Assembly: GCA_947479455.1 (NCBI GenBank) | Contig: CANJZE010000024.1 | Span: 1-56,288 of the forward strand | Length of the DNA: 56,288 nucleotides | Direction: 5' to 3' | Source of the DNA: Bacteroidota bacterium | GTDB lineage: Bacteria; Bacteroidota; Bacteroidia; Chitinophagales; LD1 | In this document: one piece after another, positions 41,940 to 50,388 of the stretch | Layout of the letters: each line of letters opens with the position of its first letter | Numbering within the stretch: the first letter of the stretch is position 1 | The notes under the pieces: model-generated | The model's database searches: none | Told to the model about the DNA's origin: nothing | What the model saw: the letters and a program-made list of their open reading frames with translations, nothing else | Program-made: the position numbers and the translations under genes

Positions 41940-44382
41940 TAACACTGAACCAGAGAATGCTCAGCAGTCATCTTTAAATCCTGTAGATGACTTTAATCTA
42001 GGGCTGTTTATTTACATCGTCAATAAATCGGTGGTGTGGTTGGTTTTTATTGTTATCATCTGCGTTACGCTCTCCATCATTTACTTGCGTTATGCTCCCC
42101 GCATTTATAATTCGTCAACCACTTTAATGCTTAAGACCGAGAAAACAACTCAAATTCTTGGTGTTCAAAATATAGTGGTGGAACAGGATGAAACCGAGAT
42201 AAGCCGCGAAATGCGTTTGCTCAAATCGAAACTTCTTATCGAGCGCATCATTGGTTTTTTGCCCTTACAAGTTGGATATTACAAAGAGGGAAAGACAAAA
42301 TTCATTTTTACCGAGTTATATACCTCCTCTCCATTTGAGGTAGAAGGCAAAATAAAAGACAAAGGCATTATCAATACACCCATTTATGTAAAAATATATA
42401 GTCAGAATAAAATTTACATAGGATTCTCCTATAACGGAAAGGAGTTTGAATATTCAAAAGACACTGGTAAAGTAATTTCCAATCCTTATTTCACTGCCTC
42501 CATTCATTTGCGTAGAAATGTAACTGAAGAAGACTACTCGGGCATTTACTATTTTAAGTTTCAGGATAAAACTGACTTAGTTGAAGATATAGCTAACAAG
42601 CTTGAGGTGCTTCCTATTGATCCTAAAACCAAAACTATTGGATTAGTTTATAAAGATCGAAATCCTGCACGCGCGCATGATGTAGTATCCGCTGTAGCGA
42701 AACAGTTTATAGCCTACGATGTAGAGCGAAAAAAAGAAAGCATTCTCAACATCCTCGATTTTATTCAAAATCAAATTGACACCTTCGGCTTTGCTTACGA
42801 TAAATATCAAGATTCAGTTTCTACACTTAGAATTTCGGATGGGTATATTGATAAAGGGGTAGGATATTTGGGGCAACTTTCCGATCGCTTAGTTGATTAC
42901 GAACAAAAATTTCGTGATTTTGAATACGACATTACCCTACTGCAAACTTTTAAAATTTTATTGGCCACCAATAAAGAATATGCCAACCTGCCTTCATTAA
43001 AATTTAAAGTTGCACCACAAGATTTTTCGGGAGCGGTAACCACCATCAACACGTTACAACAAAGTAGAAATTTAATGTTGTTAGATGCTACCCCGCAGCA
43101 TCCAAACGTGCGCATGACCGACCGTCAGATAGAAGACACAAAAACTAAGTTGAATAAAGATGTTGACAACACCATTAACGGTTTAAAAACCAGCCTAACA
43201 TTGTTGAGACAAGAGTATCGTAAATATCTAGATGAAATTATGCGTATTCCAGGCCTGCAAAACAAGTTTGCACGCCTTGATAAAATGGCAGAAGTAAAAA
43301 ATGATTTTATCCTTAATTTATATGAACAACTATCAAATTATTTAATTGCCAGCGCAGGTATAGTTTCGGATTATGTAATTCTTGAAAAAGCAAATTTGCC
43401 GGTAACCCCCGTTTCACCAAAGGAAACGTTTGTGAAAATTGCCGGCTTTGCTGTAGGACTTTTGCTTGGTTTGCTGCTCATTATAGTCAGGTATTTACTG
43501 CACAATACCATTATATCAATTGAAGATGTAGAGCGAAAAACTAAAGCCCCTCTTTTAGGAGTTATTCCAAGACACAAGGAGGAAATGTTGCGGTCACAAA
43601 TTGTGGTTACGCAAGATCCAAAAGCTACCATTACCGAAGCATTTAGAGCAGTGCGCGCCAACCTTCAATTTATTTCGAGTGCTCCGGGACCAAAAGTTGT
43701 TTCTACTACTTCAACCATTCCTGGTGAAGGAAAAACTTTTGTGTCGCTAAACATTGCTGCTATTCTGAGTTTGCTTAATAAGAAAGTTATCATTCTTGAC
43801 TTTGATATGCGCAAACCAAGATTGGATAAAATTTTTGAAGTGGATAGCCATCGCGGGGTTAGTACTATTTTGAGTGGGCAAACTCCTATTGCCGATTGTA
43901 TTATGGAATCTGGTATTCCTAACCTTCATTTTATTACTTCGGGGCCGGTACCACCAAACCCATCGGAACTAATTTTGCTTCCAAGATTAAAGGAGATGGT
44001 GAAAGAACTTAAGGAGAATTACGACTACATTGTTATTGATACACCGCCTATTGGATTGGTAACAGATGCCCTTGAAATTTTAAAGCTGTCCGACTATCCT
44101 ATTTATATTCTTCGTGCTGCTTACTCTAACAGAAACTTTGTACACGGTATCAATCGAATTATGACCGAGAGTAAAATCAAAAACCTTTCAACAGTCATTA
44201 ACGATTACGGAAGAGGAGCATCGGGTTATGGCTATAGCTACGGATACAATTACGGTTACGGCTATGGTTACGGCTATGGTTACGGCTATGGTTACGGCTA
44301 TTATGGCAAAAAATATGGGGAGGGTTATTATACCACGGAAAGCAAACCGAAAACATCTTGGTTGAAAAAATTGTTTGAATAG
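41929..44382 (+). CDS. polysaccharide co-polymerase with tyrosine autokinase domain (Wzc-like)
   Basis: 817 aa from a TTG start at 41929 inside the wza-like gene. Wzz domain with TM1 near 30-52 (VVWLVFIVIICVTLSIIYL), a long periplasmic part, and TM2 near 504-525 (IAGFAVGLLLGLLLIIVRYLL). The BY-kinase follows: Walker A TTSTIPGEGKTFVSLN, A' VIILDFDMRKPR, and Walker B YDYIVIDTPPIG. The C-terminal tail is unusually Tyr-rich (about 16 Tyr in 'GYGYSYGYNYGYGYGYG...'), the site of autophosphorylation. The tail is coded by 12-bp tandem units. It controls chain length and assembly of the exopolysaccharide with the neighbouring Wza-like protein. Confidence 0.95.
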   Translation: MENNNTEPENAQQSSLNPVDDFNLGLFIYIVNKSVVWLVFIVIICVTLSIIYLRYAPRIYNSSTTLMLKTEKTTQILGVQNIVVEQDETEISREMRLLKSKLLIERIIGFLPLQVGYYKEGKTKFIFTELYTSSPFEVEGKIKDKGIINTPIYVKIYSQNKIYIGFSYNGKEFEYSKDTGKVISNPYFTASIHLRRNVTEEDYSGIYYFKFQDKTDLVEDIANKLEVLPIDPKTKTIGLVYKDRNPARAHDVVSAVAKQFIAYDVERKKESILNILDFIQNQIDTFGFAYDKYQDSVSTLRISDGYIDKGVGYLGQLSDRLVDYEQKFRDFEYDITLLQTFKILLATNKEYANLPSLKFKVAPQDFSGAVTTINTLQQSRNLMLLDATPQHPNVRMTDRQIEDTKTKLNKDVDNTINGLKTSLTLLRQEYRKYLDEIMRIPGLQNKFARLDKMAEVKNDFILNLYEQLSNYLIASAGIVSDYVILEKANLPVTPVSPKETFVKIAGFAVGLLLGLLLIIVRYLLHNTIISIEDVERKTKAPLLGVIPRHKEEMLRSQIVVTQDPKATITEAFRAVRANLQFISSAPGPKVVSTTSTIPGEGKTFVSLNIAAILSLLNKKVIILDFDMRKPRLDKIFEVDSHRGVSTILSGQTPIADCIMESGIPNLHFITSGPVPPNPSELILLPRLKEMVKELKENYDYIVIDTPPIGLVTDALEILKLSDYPIYILRAAYSNRNFVHGINRIMTESKIKNLSTVINDYGRGASGYGYSYGYNYGYGYGYGYGYGYGYGYYGKKYGEGYYTTESKPKTSWLKKLFE
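44254..44301 (+). repeat. 12-bp tandem repeat coding the kinase tyrosine tail
   Basis: Four exact copies of GGTTACGGCTAT (44254-44265, 44266-44277, 44278-44289, 44290-44301), with diverged units upstream. Each codes Gly-Tyr-Gly-Tyr, so gain or loss of a unit keeps the frame and changes the number of tyrosines by two. Confidence 0.92.
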
Positions 44383-44397
44383 AAAAATACACGGGTT

Positions 44398-45510
44398 ATG
44401 ATTATGGACAATCAATACATGATTGCGTTTCTGGCTTCGTTCTTATTGATAAGTGCGTTGTTCTCCTTTCTTATCAATTGGTTGTTTCTAAAATTTTCTT
44501 TCAACCTGGGCGCACGCGACAAAGACGGACTTACACAGCAAATACGGTGGGCTAAAAATGTAAAGCCTGCTATTGGAGGTATTTCATTTTTTATTGTGTT
44601 CTTAATCTCAATTTCAGTTATTGGAACCCTTCCACGTCAATCCAGTTACCTTCTCGATAAACATCTCATAGGCATAATTGCTTCTTCTTGTCTTGGCTTT
44701 ATCCTTGGCTTGGCAGATGATGCATACAACACTAACCCGCTCGCCAAATTTATTATTCAACTTTCTTGTGCTTTCATCCTCATCATTTCCGATGTATACA
44801 TCCGCGTTACAGGAAATCCTGCTTTCGATTTCATGCTCACTACTATTTGGGTAATTGGTTTGATGAATTCTGTAAACATGTTGGATAATATGGATGCTAT
44901 TACAACAACCGTTTCCATGTCTATCATTATAGGACTTATTTCAATAGTGGCAATTAGTGGAAATGAATTGGGCACTTTTTATTTAGTCATGTTAGTAGGC
45001 GTGTTTGGCGCACTGTTGGGATTTTTATATTTCAATTGGAACCCTTCTAGGGTATATATGGGTGATACGGGAAGTCAGTTTCTAGGAGTTTTTCTTGCCT
45101 CCACCAGCATTATGTTTTTTTGGGATTTTAGGGACGAGGGTTCTATTGAATTTATTCAATTGAAACAATTTGTAGTGCCGATGCTGTTTTTTATTGTTCC
45201 AATTATTGATACCACAACTGTGACCATTCGTAGATTAATGCGCAAGCAATCGCCCTTTGTAGGGGGGAAAGACCACATCACTCATCATCTCGCTTACCTT
45301 GGCTTGTCGGACAATATGGTGGCCTTGATTTTAATTTCCATCTCGCAACTTTCACTGCCGTTCGTATCTCTCATTATTACCGATATCATTCCGTGGACAT
45401 GGCATGTAACTTTGTCTTCCTTCATTTACTTTTTCGTGGTTTTCATCATCATGCAAATAGTTTACAACGCAGGTAAAAGGAAGCATGAGGCGAAATTGAA
45501 ACAGAAGTAA
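44398..45510 (+). CDS. MraY/WecA-type phospho-sugar transferase (initiating GT)
   Basis: 370 aa with about 10-11 transmembrane helices. Motifs: 'LTQQIRWAKNVKPAIGGISFF' (first cytoplasmic loop), LGFILGLADDAYN (DD pair), GLMNSVNMLDNMDAI (N-x-x-N-x-x-D-x-D type), NPSRVYMGDTGSQFLG, and the His motif GGKDHITHHLAYLG. These are the conserved blocks of polyprenyl-phosphate N-acetylhexosamine-1-phosphate transferases. It would start repeat-unit assembly on the lipid carrier for the exopolysaccharide locus. It lies 15 bp after the kinase gene. The exact sugar is not determinable. Confidence 0.93.
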   Translation: MIMDNQYMIAFLASFLLISALFSFLINWLFLKFSFNLGARDKDGLTQQIRWAKNVKPAIGGISFFIVFLISISVIGTLPRQSSYLLDKHLIGIIASSCLGFILGLADDAYNTNPLAKFIIQLSCAFILIISDVYIRVTGNPAFDFMLTTIWVIGLMNSVNMLDNMDAITTTVSMSIIIGLISIVAISGNELGTFYLVMLVGVFGALLGFLYFNWNPSRVYMGDTGSQFLGVFLASTSIMFFWDFRDEGSIEFIQLKQFVVPMLFFIVPIIDTTTVTIRRLMRKQSPFVGGKDHITHHLAYLGLSDNMVALILISISQLSLPFVSLIITDIIPWTWHVTLSSFIYFFVVFIIMQIVYNAGKRKHEAKLKQK

Positions 45511-45513
45511 AAT

Positions 45514-45840
45514 TTATTTCAGCTTTTCATTTAACTGATGCCGTGCTGCATCGCGCTTATTTTTCTTCTCCAAGTTTTTTTCAAGTGCTTCGGTAAGATT
45601 CACACCGGTTTGATTGGCTAAACAAATCAAAACCCAAAGCACATCTGCCATTTCATCGGCTAAGTCAATTTGCTTATCACTCTCTTTAAAACTTTGCTCT
45701 CCATATTTGCGCGCAATGATGCGCGCCACCTCTCCCACTTCTTCGGTTAAGCAAGCCATGTTGGTCAACTCGTTAAAATATTTTACACCTGTTGATTTTA
45801 TCCATTCGTCAACTGTGTTTTGCGCTTGCTGTATTGTCAT
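45514..45840 (-). CDS. MazG-like nucleotide pyrophosphohydrolase
   Basis: 108 aa, single MazG domain. Motifs: LTEEVGEVARIIARKYGE (EExxE metal-binding) and LADEMADVLWVLICLANQTGVNL (ExxD metal-binding) in the expected order, a four-helix all-alpha NTP pyrophosphatase. It hydrolyses (d)NTPs to monophosphates plus PPi for housekeeping; cytoplasmic. It is convergent with the transferase gene (3-bp gap) and downstream of the PaiB-like gene with a 19-bp gap, so probably co-transcribed with it. Confidence 0.92.
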   Translation of the reverse strand: MTIQQAQNTVDEWIKSTGVKYFNELTNMACLTEEVGEVARIIARKYGEQSFKESDKQIDLADEMADVLWVLICLANQTGVNLTEALEKNLEKKNKRDAARHQLNEKLK

Positions 45841-45859
45841 AACTCGAAATTTATTCTAC

Positions 45860-46480
45860 TTATTTTTTTCTCTTCTCCATTTCATCGGCAATTCTCTTTG
45901 AATCGTAGGCTTCCGATTTTTTTAATTCCTCAATTATGTTGGCGTGACTTTCAGAATCTCTGTTTTGCGATAGCTTACTTGCAGCTTCAATTCGCTCCAC
46001 TTTAATTTCGAAACCAACCAAACCGCGCAAATCCATTTCTAAAATTTTCGAAGGTGTGTCATCATAGCTTTGCGGTTTTTCGGCATGAGCGTTTTCGTAA
46101 CGTGCCATCAAGTCGCGAAGCATCAATTCCAGTTTTTCTCCTTCTATCAATTCAATTTTTCCATACGCATGAACCGCGCGATAATTCCATGTAGGCACAT
46201 TGCGGTGATTATACCACGATGGAGAAACATAAGCATGTGGGCCCATAAAAATTGCGAGCACATCTTTATTCGTTTCAAAATTTTTCCATTGTTCATTAGC
46301 ACGTGCCATGTGCCCTTGCAAAATCCAATTTCCATTTTCATCTACAATCAACTGTAATGGAATATGTGTGGCAATGGGTAAGTTTTCTTTCACAGAAACT
46401 AAAAGCGCAAAACCAAATTCGCGCACAAGTGCTACAATTTCTTGTTGGTCGTTTTCTTTAAATTGTGGTGGAATGTACAT
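45860..46480 (-). CDS. FMN-binding PaiB-like negative regulator
   Basis: 206 aa. Starts MYIPPQFKENDQQEIVALVREFGFALLVS, continues 'ATHIPLQLIVDENGNWILQGHMARANEQWKN', then 'VLAIFMGPHAYVSPSWYNHRNVPTWNYRAVHAYG' and a late RGLVGFEIKVERIEAASKLSQNR. These are the hallmark blocks of the PaiB family (FMN-binding split barrel, described as a negative regulator of sporulation and protease genes in Bacillus). The real biochemical role in Bacteroidota is unclear. It is divergent from the Omp28-like gene and upstream of the MazG-like gene. Confidence 0.9.
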   Translation of the reverse strand: MYIPPQFKENDQQEIVALVREFGFALLVSVKENLPIATHIPLQLIVDENGNWILQGHMARANEQWKNFETNKDVLAIFMGPHAYVSPSWYNHRNVPTWNYRAVHAYGKIELIEGEKLELMLRDLMARYENAHAEKPQSYDDTPSKILEMDLRGLVGFEIKVERIEAASKLSQNRDSESHANIIEELKKSEAYDSKRIADEMEKRKK

Positions 46481-46524
46481 GTAAGGTATTTACTTTGTGG
46501 TCGTCTGAAATCAAAACTAATATT

Positions 46525-47499
46525 ATGCGCAAGAATTTCACTCTCTTCCTTTTTCTCTTTATCGTAGTGCAAACTTTTGCCCAATCGCCACGAACAATTT
46601 TGATTGAACACTTCACCAATACACGTTGCAGTATTTGTGCTTCTAAAAATCCTGCTTTCTATTCTACACTTGCAAACTATCCGCAGGTGTTGCACATAGC
46701 CTTTCATCCAAGTGCTCCTTATTCACTCTGCTATTTTTCGCAACAAAACAAAACAGAGAATGATGCGCGAACAAACTATTACGGCATTTTTGGTTCGACT
46801 CCTAAAGTAGTTTTGAATGGTAAAAATTTGGGGAGCCCTTCTCCGCTTATCAATAACACAACGCTTGATACGGCACTAGGACAAACTTCACCTATTGAAG
46901 TTTCCGCTACCGAAGAATTGATAGGAACAGATTCTGTAAGAGTGAAAGTAGTAGTTAAAACAACCGGAGCGACTCTGCTTTCAACGGTAAAACTTTTTGC
47001 AGGTGTGGCAGAAAACCCCATCAACTATAATGCGTGGAATGGCGAAACTGTTCACCACGATGTTTTTAGGAAAGCGTTGACTGATGCAACAGGAAATTTG
47101 TTTGCATTACCTGTTTTGAATGATAGTTCAGTGTTTGAGTTTATTTATGCTATTGGAAACGGATGGAGTGTCAATAATATTTACACACTCGCTTTTGTTC
47201 AGCGCGATGACACTAAAGAAATTCTAAACGCGGCAAAATCGCACCGTGTAGCTGCGCCATCATCAATTGAAGATATTGAGAACGAAATGTTTTCGTTGTT
47301 CCCCAATCCAAGCAGTGCCACATTATCCCTAACAAAATTCAAATTCAACAACGCCCAGATTTATTCTGTGTTTGATATAGCAGGAAGAAAAGTAATAGAA
47401 AGCAAATTGGAACAAAATGAAATCGACATAACCGCTTTATCGAACGGAATTTATTTTCTGCGGTTAAACAACTCGCTTCGGAAATTTGTAAAACAGTAA
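46525..47499 (+). CDS. secreted thioredoxin-like/Omp28-related protein with T9SS sorting domain
   Basis: 324 aa from ATG 46525 (signal MRKNFTLFLFLFIVVQTFAQ). Upstream in-frame sequence back to 46465 lies in the divergent promoter area. N-terminal domain: 'RTILIEHFTNTRCSICASKNPAFYSTLANYP' has a C-x-x-C (RCSIC) in a thioredoxin-like context, as in Omp28-related proteins. The middle part is beta-rich (VRVKVVVKTTGATLLSTVKLFAGV). The C-terminal ~75 aa are a T9SS type A sorting domain (MFSLFPNPSSATLSLTKF ... GIYFLRLNNSLRKFVKQ). A surface or secreted redox-like protein is inferred. Confidence 0.88.
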   Translation: MRKNFTLFLFLFIVVQTFAQSPRTILIEHFTNTRCSICASKNPAFYSTLANYPQVLHIAFHPSAPYSLCYFSQQNKTENDARTNYYGIFGSTPKVVLNGKNLGSPSPLINNTTLDTALGQTSPIEVSATEELIGTDSVRVKVVVKTTGATLLSTVKLFAGVAENPINYNAWNGETVHHDVFRKALTDATGNLFALPVLNDSSVFEFIYAIGNGWSVNNIYTLAFVQRDDTKEILNAAKSHRVAAPSSIEDIENEMFSLFPNPSSATLSLTKFKFNNAQIYSVFDIAGRKVIESKLEQNEIDITALSNGIYFLRLNNSLRKFVKQ

Positions 47500-47507
47500 T
47501 CGGAATT

Positions 47508-48743
47508 TTATTTCACCACAATAATTTTCCGTATAGTAGAATTTTCATTGCTGCGCAGCTGCAATAAATAAGTTCCGTCATTTAAATCTGCAAGAGAAAT
47601 TGTTTGCAGATTGCTATTGGCAAAATTATTCAGTGTTCGCACCACTCTCCCCTTTACATCATACAACGAAGCAGAAATTTCATTGCTGTTTTTTGCATTC
47701 ACCGAAACAATCAAAACATCGCTAGTCGGATTTGGAAAAACTGAAAAAGAAATTTCATCATTCAATTTTGAAATTGCTGTAGTGAAATCAGTCACTGTTT
47801 CTGAAATAACATTGAAGCCGCTGTTAGGTCCAAGGTTACCGGGCTGAATTGTTCCATAATAAGTTGGTCCTAATACATACGGATAAACGGGCTCGTAATT
47901 ATCATCGATCGTAACGAAGTAAGCGTAAGTGCCCGCAGGATATTCAGGTGTAACACAAAAGCGACCGTTATGAATATCCAAATCGCCAAGCCCGGGAACA
48001 AATTCAAAATCTTCTATGTAAGCACCTAGTTGATATTGACTCAACAGCGGGCCGTAATGCAAAGCATCAAGCACTGTTCCATCGGGAAGAATAGTTCTGT
48101 CAGTAATTGAACGCAAACGATAGCTCGTGCGCATGCGCGTTATTGTGCCAGTGCCATTGGTATCCTGATATGCATAAGCACCATAAATAGGATAACCATC
48201 AAACACAAAACCGATGATGGGCGAATGAACGGTGTCGTTGTATTTATCGTAAAGACATTGCGGATTTACGTGCGTGTGATACTCATGCAAACCATTTGGG
48301 TGGCCGAGGCAATTATCGAATGTGTTGTTCTCGAAATAAAAAGCATTTTGAAACCACACTGATGAATCGAGAAAACTCTTCGCGTCTTTCGGATTGTAAA
48401 TAGAAACGCCATTCTTCCACAACGCAATGTGTCCGTAAGGGCATTTTACCAATGGTCCATTATTTTTTTGCGGATGCAAAGTAATTTTGAAAGTGAAGTT
48501 CATACTGTCAGGAAACCACGGATTGTTAGGCCAATCGTAACCAACCGGAATCCAATCGGGGATATCGGTGGTGTGCACATACACATTGTTAGAAGAATAT
48601 TTCACCCATTGCACATTCGTTGGAATGGTATCGAAACCGGTTTGATTGGTTGTGTTTATTACCCACGAAGTAACCGCTGGAGATAATTGTGCTTGGGAGA
48701 AGAGTTGACAAAAAATAAAACCAAGTGTAATAATTTTTTTCAT
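47508..48743 (-). CDS. secreted YHYH-domain protein with T9SS sorting domain
   Basis: 411 aa. Signal peptide MKKIITLGFIFCQLFSQAQ. A YHYH-type domain covers about 90-300: 'GHIALWKNGVSIYNPKDAKSF', CLGHPNGLHEYHTHVNPQCLY and 'SPIIGFVFDGYPIYGAYAYQDTNGTG'. In place of YHYH the motif reads EYHTH. It ends with a type A sorting domain (SFSVFPNPTSDVLIVSVN ... GTYLLQLRSNENSTIRKIIVVK). Exported by T9SS. The function of YHYH proteins is not well defined; the His cluster suggests metal binding. It is convergent with the Omp28-like gene, 8 bp apart. Confidence 0.88.
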   Translation of the reverse strand: MKKIITLGFIFCQLFSQAQLSPAVTSWVINTTNQTGFDTIPTNVQWVKYSSNNVYVHTTDIPDWIPVGYDWPNNPWFPDSMNFTFKITLHPQKNNGPLVKCPYGHIALWKNGVSIYNPKDAKSFLDSSVWFQNAFYFENNTFDNCLGHPNGLHEYHTHVNPQCLYDKYNDTVHSPIIGFVFDGYPIYGAYAYQDTNGTGTITRMRTSYRLRSITDRTILPDGTVLDALHYGPLLSQYQLGAYIEDFEFVPGLGDLDIHNGRFCVTPEYPAGTYAYFVTIDDNYEPVYPYVLGPTYYGTIQPGNLGPNSGFNVISETVTDFTTAISKLNDEISFSVFPNPTSDVLIVSVNAKNSNEISASLYDVKGRVVRTLNNFANSNLQTISLADLNDGTYLLQLRSNENSTIRKIIVVK

Positions 48744-48837
48744 GGAGAAAATTTGAGTTGAAAGACTTTGAAAGTTTATGGAAGTTTAAAAACAAAAATA
48801 GGATTAAGCACATAAAGAAAAATCAATTACGCTTCGC

Positions 48838-48942
48838 GATGATTACGCGGATAAATACATTGATTTTCGGATTAAATCTTTGAAATCTATGGCTGCTATC
48901 TGCGTATCTATCCCGCTATTCGGGAATCATCAACGAAGTTGT
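48838..48942 (+). repeat. palindromic dispersed repeat, copy 1 (with internal 18-19-bp insert)
   Basis: Matches 56047-56132 over its length, from GATGATTACGC to AATCATCAACGAAGTTGT, apart from point differences and an added segment TCTATCCCGCTATTCGGG just inside the right arm. The insert is itself a small palindrome (TCCCG...CGGGA). It lies between the YHYH gene and the GT4 gene. Confidence 0.8.
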
Positions 48943-48989
48943 ATGAATTTCTTTAAGCGCCTAATTCAGTTGAAGTTTAAAACAACGAA

Positions 48990-50321
48990 TTACAACGTAT
49001 CTAAATGCCGAGCCAGAATACTCGTTTGATTTCTGCGGCTGTAAATTTGATGTTTGTTATCGTTGTACTTGAAAACTGTTTTTGTCTGCTCAAAATAATT
49101 CAACGCAACGCGCAATTGCTTTTCTGTTTCGTCAGCATCGTTGTAAGCAATCATTTTTTTTCTTCCTGTTGCGTTCAGAATTTCAGCAGCGTTTCCAGGA
49201 ACAGGCCCAAACGAAATCATTTCTGTAGTTGAGGCGAGATACTCGAACAACTTTCCTGTAAGAATTACTTCATTGTCTTTTACATCAGGAATTGCAAACA
49301 GCAACATGCTCGCCTCCTGCATTAATTGAATTGCTTTTCGGTGATCCACAAAATCGAGATAATGCACCATGGAATCCAATCCATTTTCCGAAATACTTTT
49401 CTTGACTGCATCATCAACTCTGCCTATGAATTCGAGATTGACCGATGACCGATGTCCGATGTCCGATGTGCTCAATACAGCAATGCACTTCCACAACACT
49501 TCTAAATTTTGGCTTGCCATTAAATTACCTACATAACGAATTACAAATTCTTCAGACTTCGGACTTCGGACTTCGGACTTTCCAAAATCCTCTTCATCAT
49601 AACCATTACTAATTACTTCAATTTCCCCTGCACGGCTTTCAAATTCTTTTTTCATGCCTGGGCTTATTACCGTAACTAAATCGGCAGTTTGAAGAACTTT
49701 TGTTTCGAGTGCTTTGTCTTTTTGTTTGGTGACTTCTGTGCGAGGTAAAAAGTTATTGTAGAATATTCCTGTCCAAGGGTCGCGGAAATCTGCCAGCCAC
49801 TTTACACCAAATTTTTCCTTGAGTTGCAAACCGATTAAGTGCGCTGAGTGTGGCGGACCGGTAGTAATAATCGCATCTACTTTTTCGTTCTTCAAAATTT
49901 CTTCTGCCTGTTTTACTGCATAAGTCACCCAACCTTTACGAGCATCAGGAATAAAAAAATTAGCACGCACGTATTCTGAAATGGTTTGAAAAAAAGATTT
50001 GTTTTTGTGTGAGCTGACAGAAACTACGGGCAACGATTTGCCTTTCTTTCCTCTCAGCAAATTATAAAACTCAAAAGGCTCAAAAGTTTTGGTGCGATAA
50101 ACGCGAAGCGATGGAGAAATTTCTTTTACTAAACTTTCATCAAGGTAAGGATAGCTTCCATTGTCAACCGTAATGATGATGGGCTCCCAACCAAACTCGG
50201 GAAGAAATTTTGAGAACTTGAGAAAACGTTGAACCGCCACACCACCCGCAGGCGGCCAGTAATAAGTGAAGATGAGAACCTTTTTTTTTTCGTTCACTTG
50301 GATTGGGTTATTCAAATGCAA
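48990..50321 (-). CDS. glycosyltransferase family 4 protein carrying heptamer-array inserts
   Basis: 443 aa. GT-B fold: 'KKVLIFTYYWPPAGGVAVQRFLKFSKFLPEFGWEP' at the N-terminus, 'VDAIITTGPPHSAHLIGLQLKEKFGVKWLADFRDPW', VISNGYDEEDF, IRYVGNLMASQNLEVLW and, in the donor site, LTGKLFEYLASTTEMISFGPVPGNAAEIL. Typical of GT4 enzymes in Bacteroidota surface-glycan loci. Two coded 7-bp arrays (49440-49467 and 49556-49580) add surface segments LSTSDIGHRSS and SEVRSPKSEE between core strands; both keep the frame. It is probably part of cell-surface glycan synthesis; no acceptor is evident. Confidence 0.9.
   Translation of the reverse strand: MHLNNPIQVNEKKKVLIFTYYWPPAGGVAVQRFLKFSKFLPEFGWEPIIITVDNGSYPYLDESLVKEISPSLRVYRTKTFEPFEFYNLLRGKKGKSLPVVSVSSHKNKSFFQTISEYVRANFFIPDARKGWVTYAVKQAEEILKNEKVDAIITTGPPHSAHLIGLQLKEKFGVKWLADFRDPWTGIFYNNFLPRTEVTKQKDKALETKVLQTADLVTVISPGMKKEFESRAGEIEVISNGYDEEDFGKSEVRSPKSEEFVIRYVGNLMASQNLEVLWKCIAVLSTSDIGHRSSVNLEFIGRVDDAVKKSISENGLDSMVHYLDFVDHRKAIQLMQEASMLLFAIPDVKDNEVILTGKLFEYLASTTEMISFGPVPGNAAEILNATGRKKMIAYNDADETEKQLRVALNYFEQTKTVFKYNDNKHQIYSRRNQTSILARHLDTL
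49440..49467 (+). repeat. 7-bp tandem array in the GT4 gene (GACCGAT/GTCCGAT)
   Basis: Four heptamers in a row: GACCGAT, GACCGAT, GTCCGAT, GTCCGAT, then GT. Coded on the other strand as SDIGHRS-like residues. Confidence 0.88.
49556..49580 (+). repeat. 7-bp tandem array in the GT4 gene (ACTTCGG)
   Basis: Three exact ACTTCGG units and a partial ACTT. On the coding strand this gives SEVRSPKSEE-type residues. Confidence 0.88.
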
Positions 50322-50388
50322 TTAGCGATTGAAGATTAACGATTGCAGAAGTGAATACAAAATGCAAAACACAATCTTGCTTTAAAAA

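Noticed and set aside
44188-44415. Minus-strand frames opposite the kinase tyrosine tail
   Set aside because: They are the mirror of the 12-bp repeat and lie fully within the kinase gene.
47826-47838. GGTTACC within the YHYH gene as an ECF promoter
   Set aside because: No -10 box at the required distance, and it lies inside the coding sequence, far from the start.
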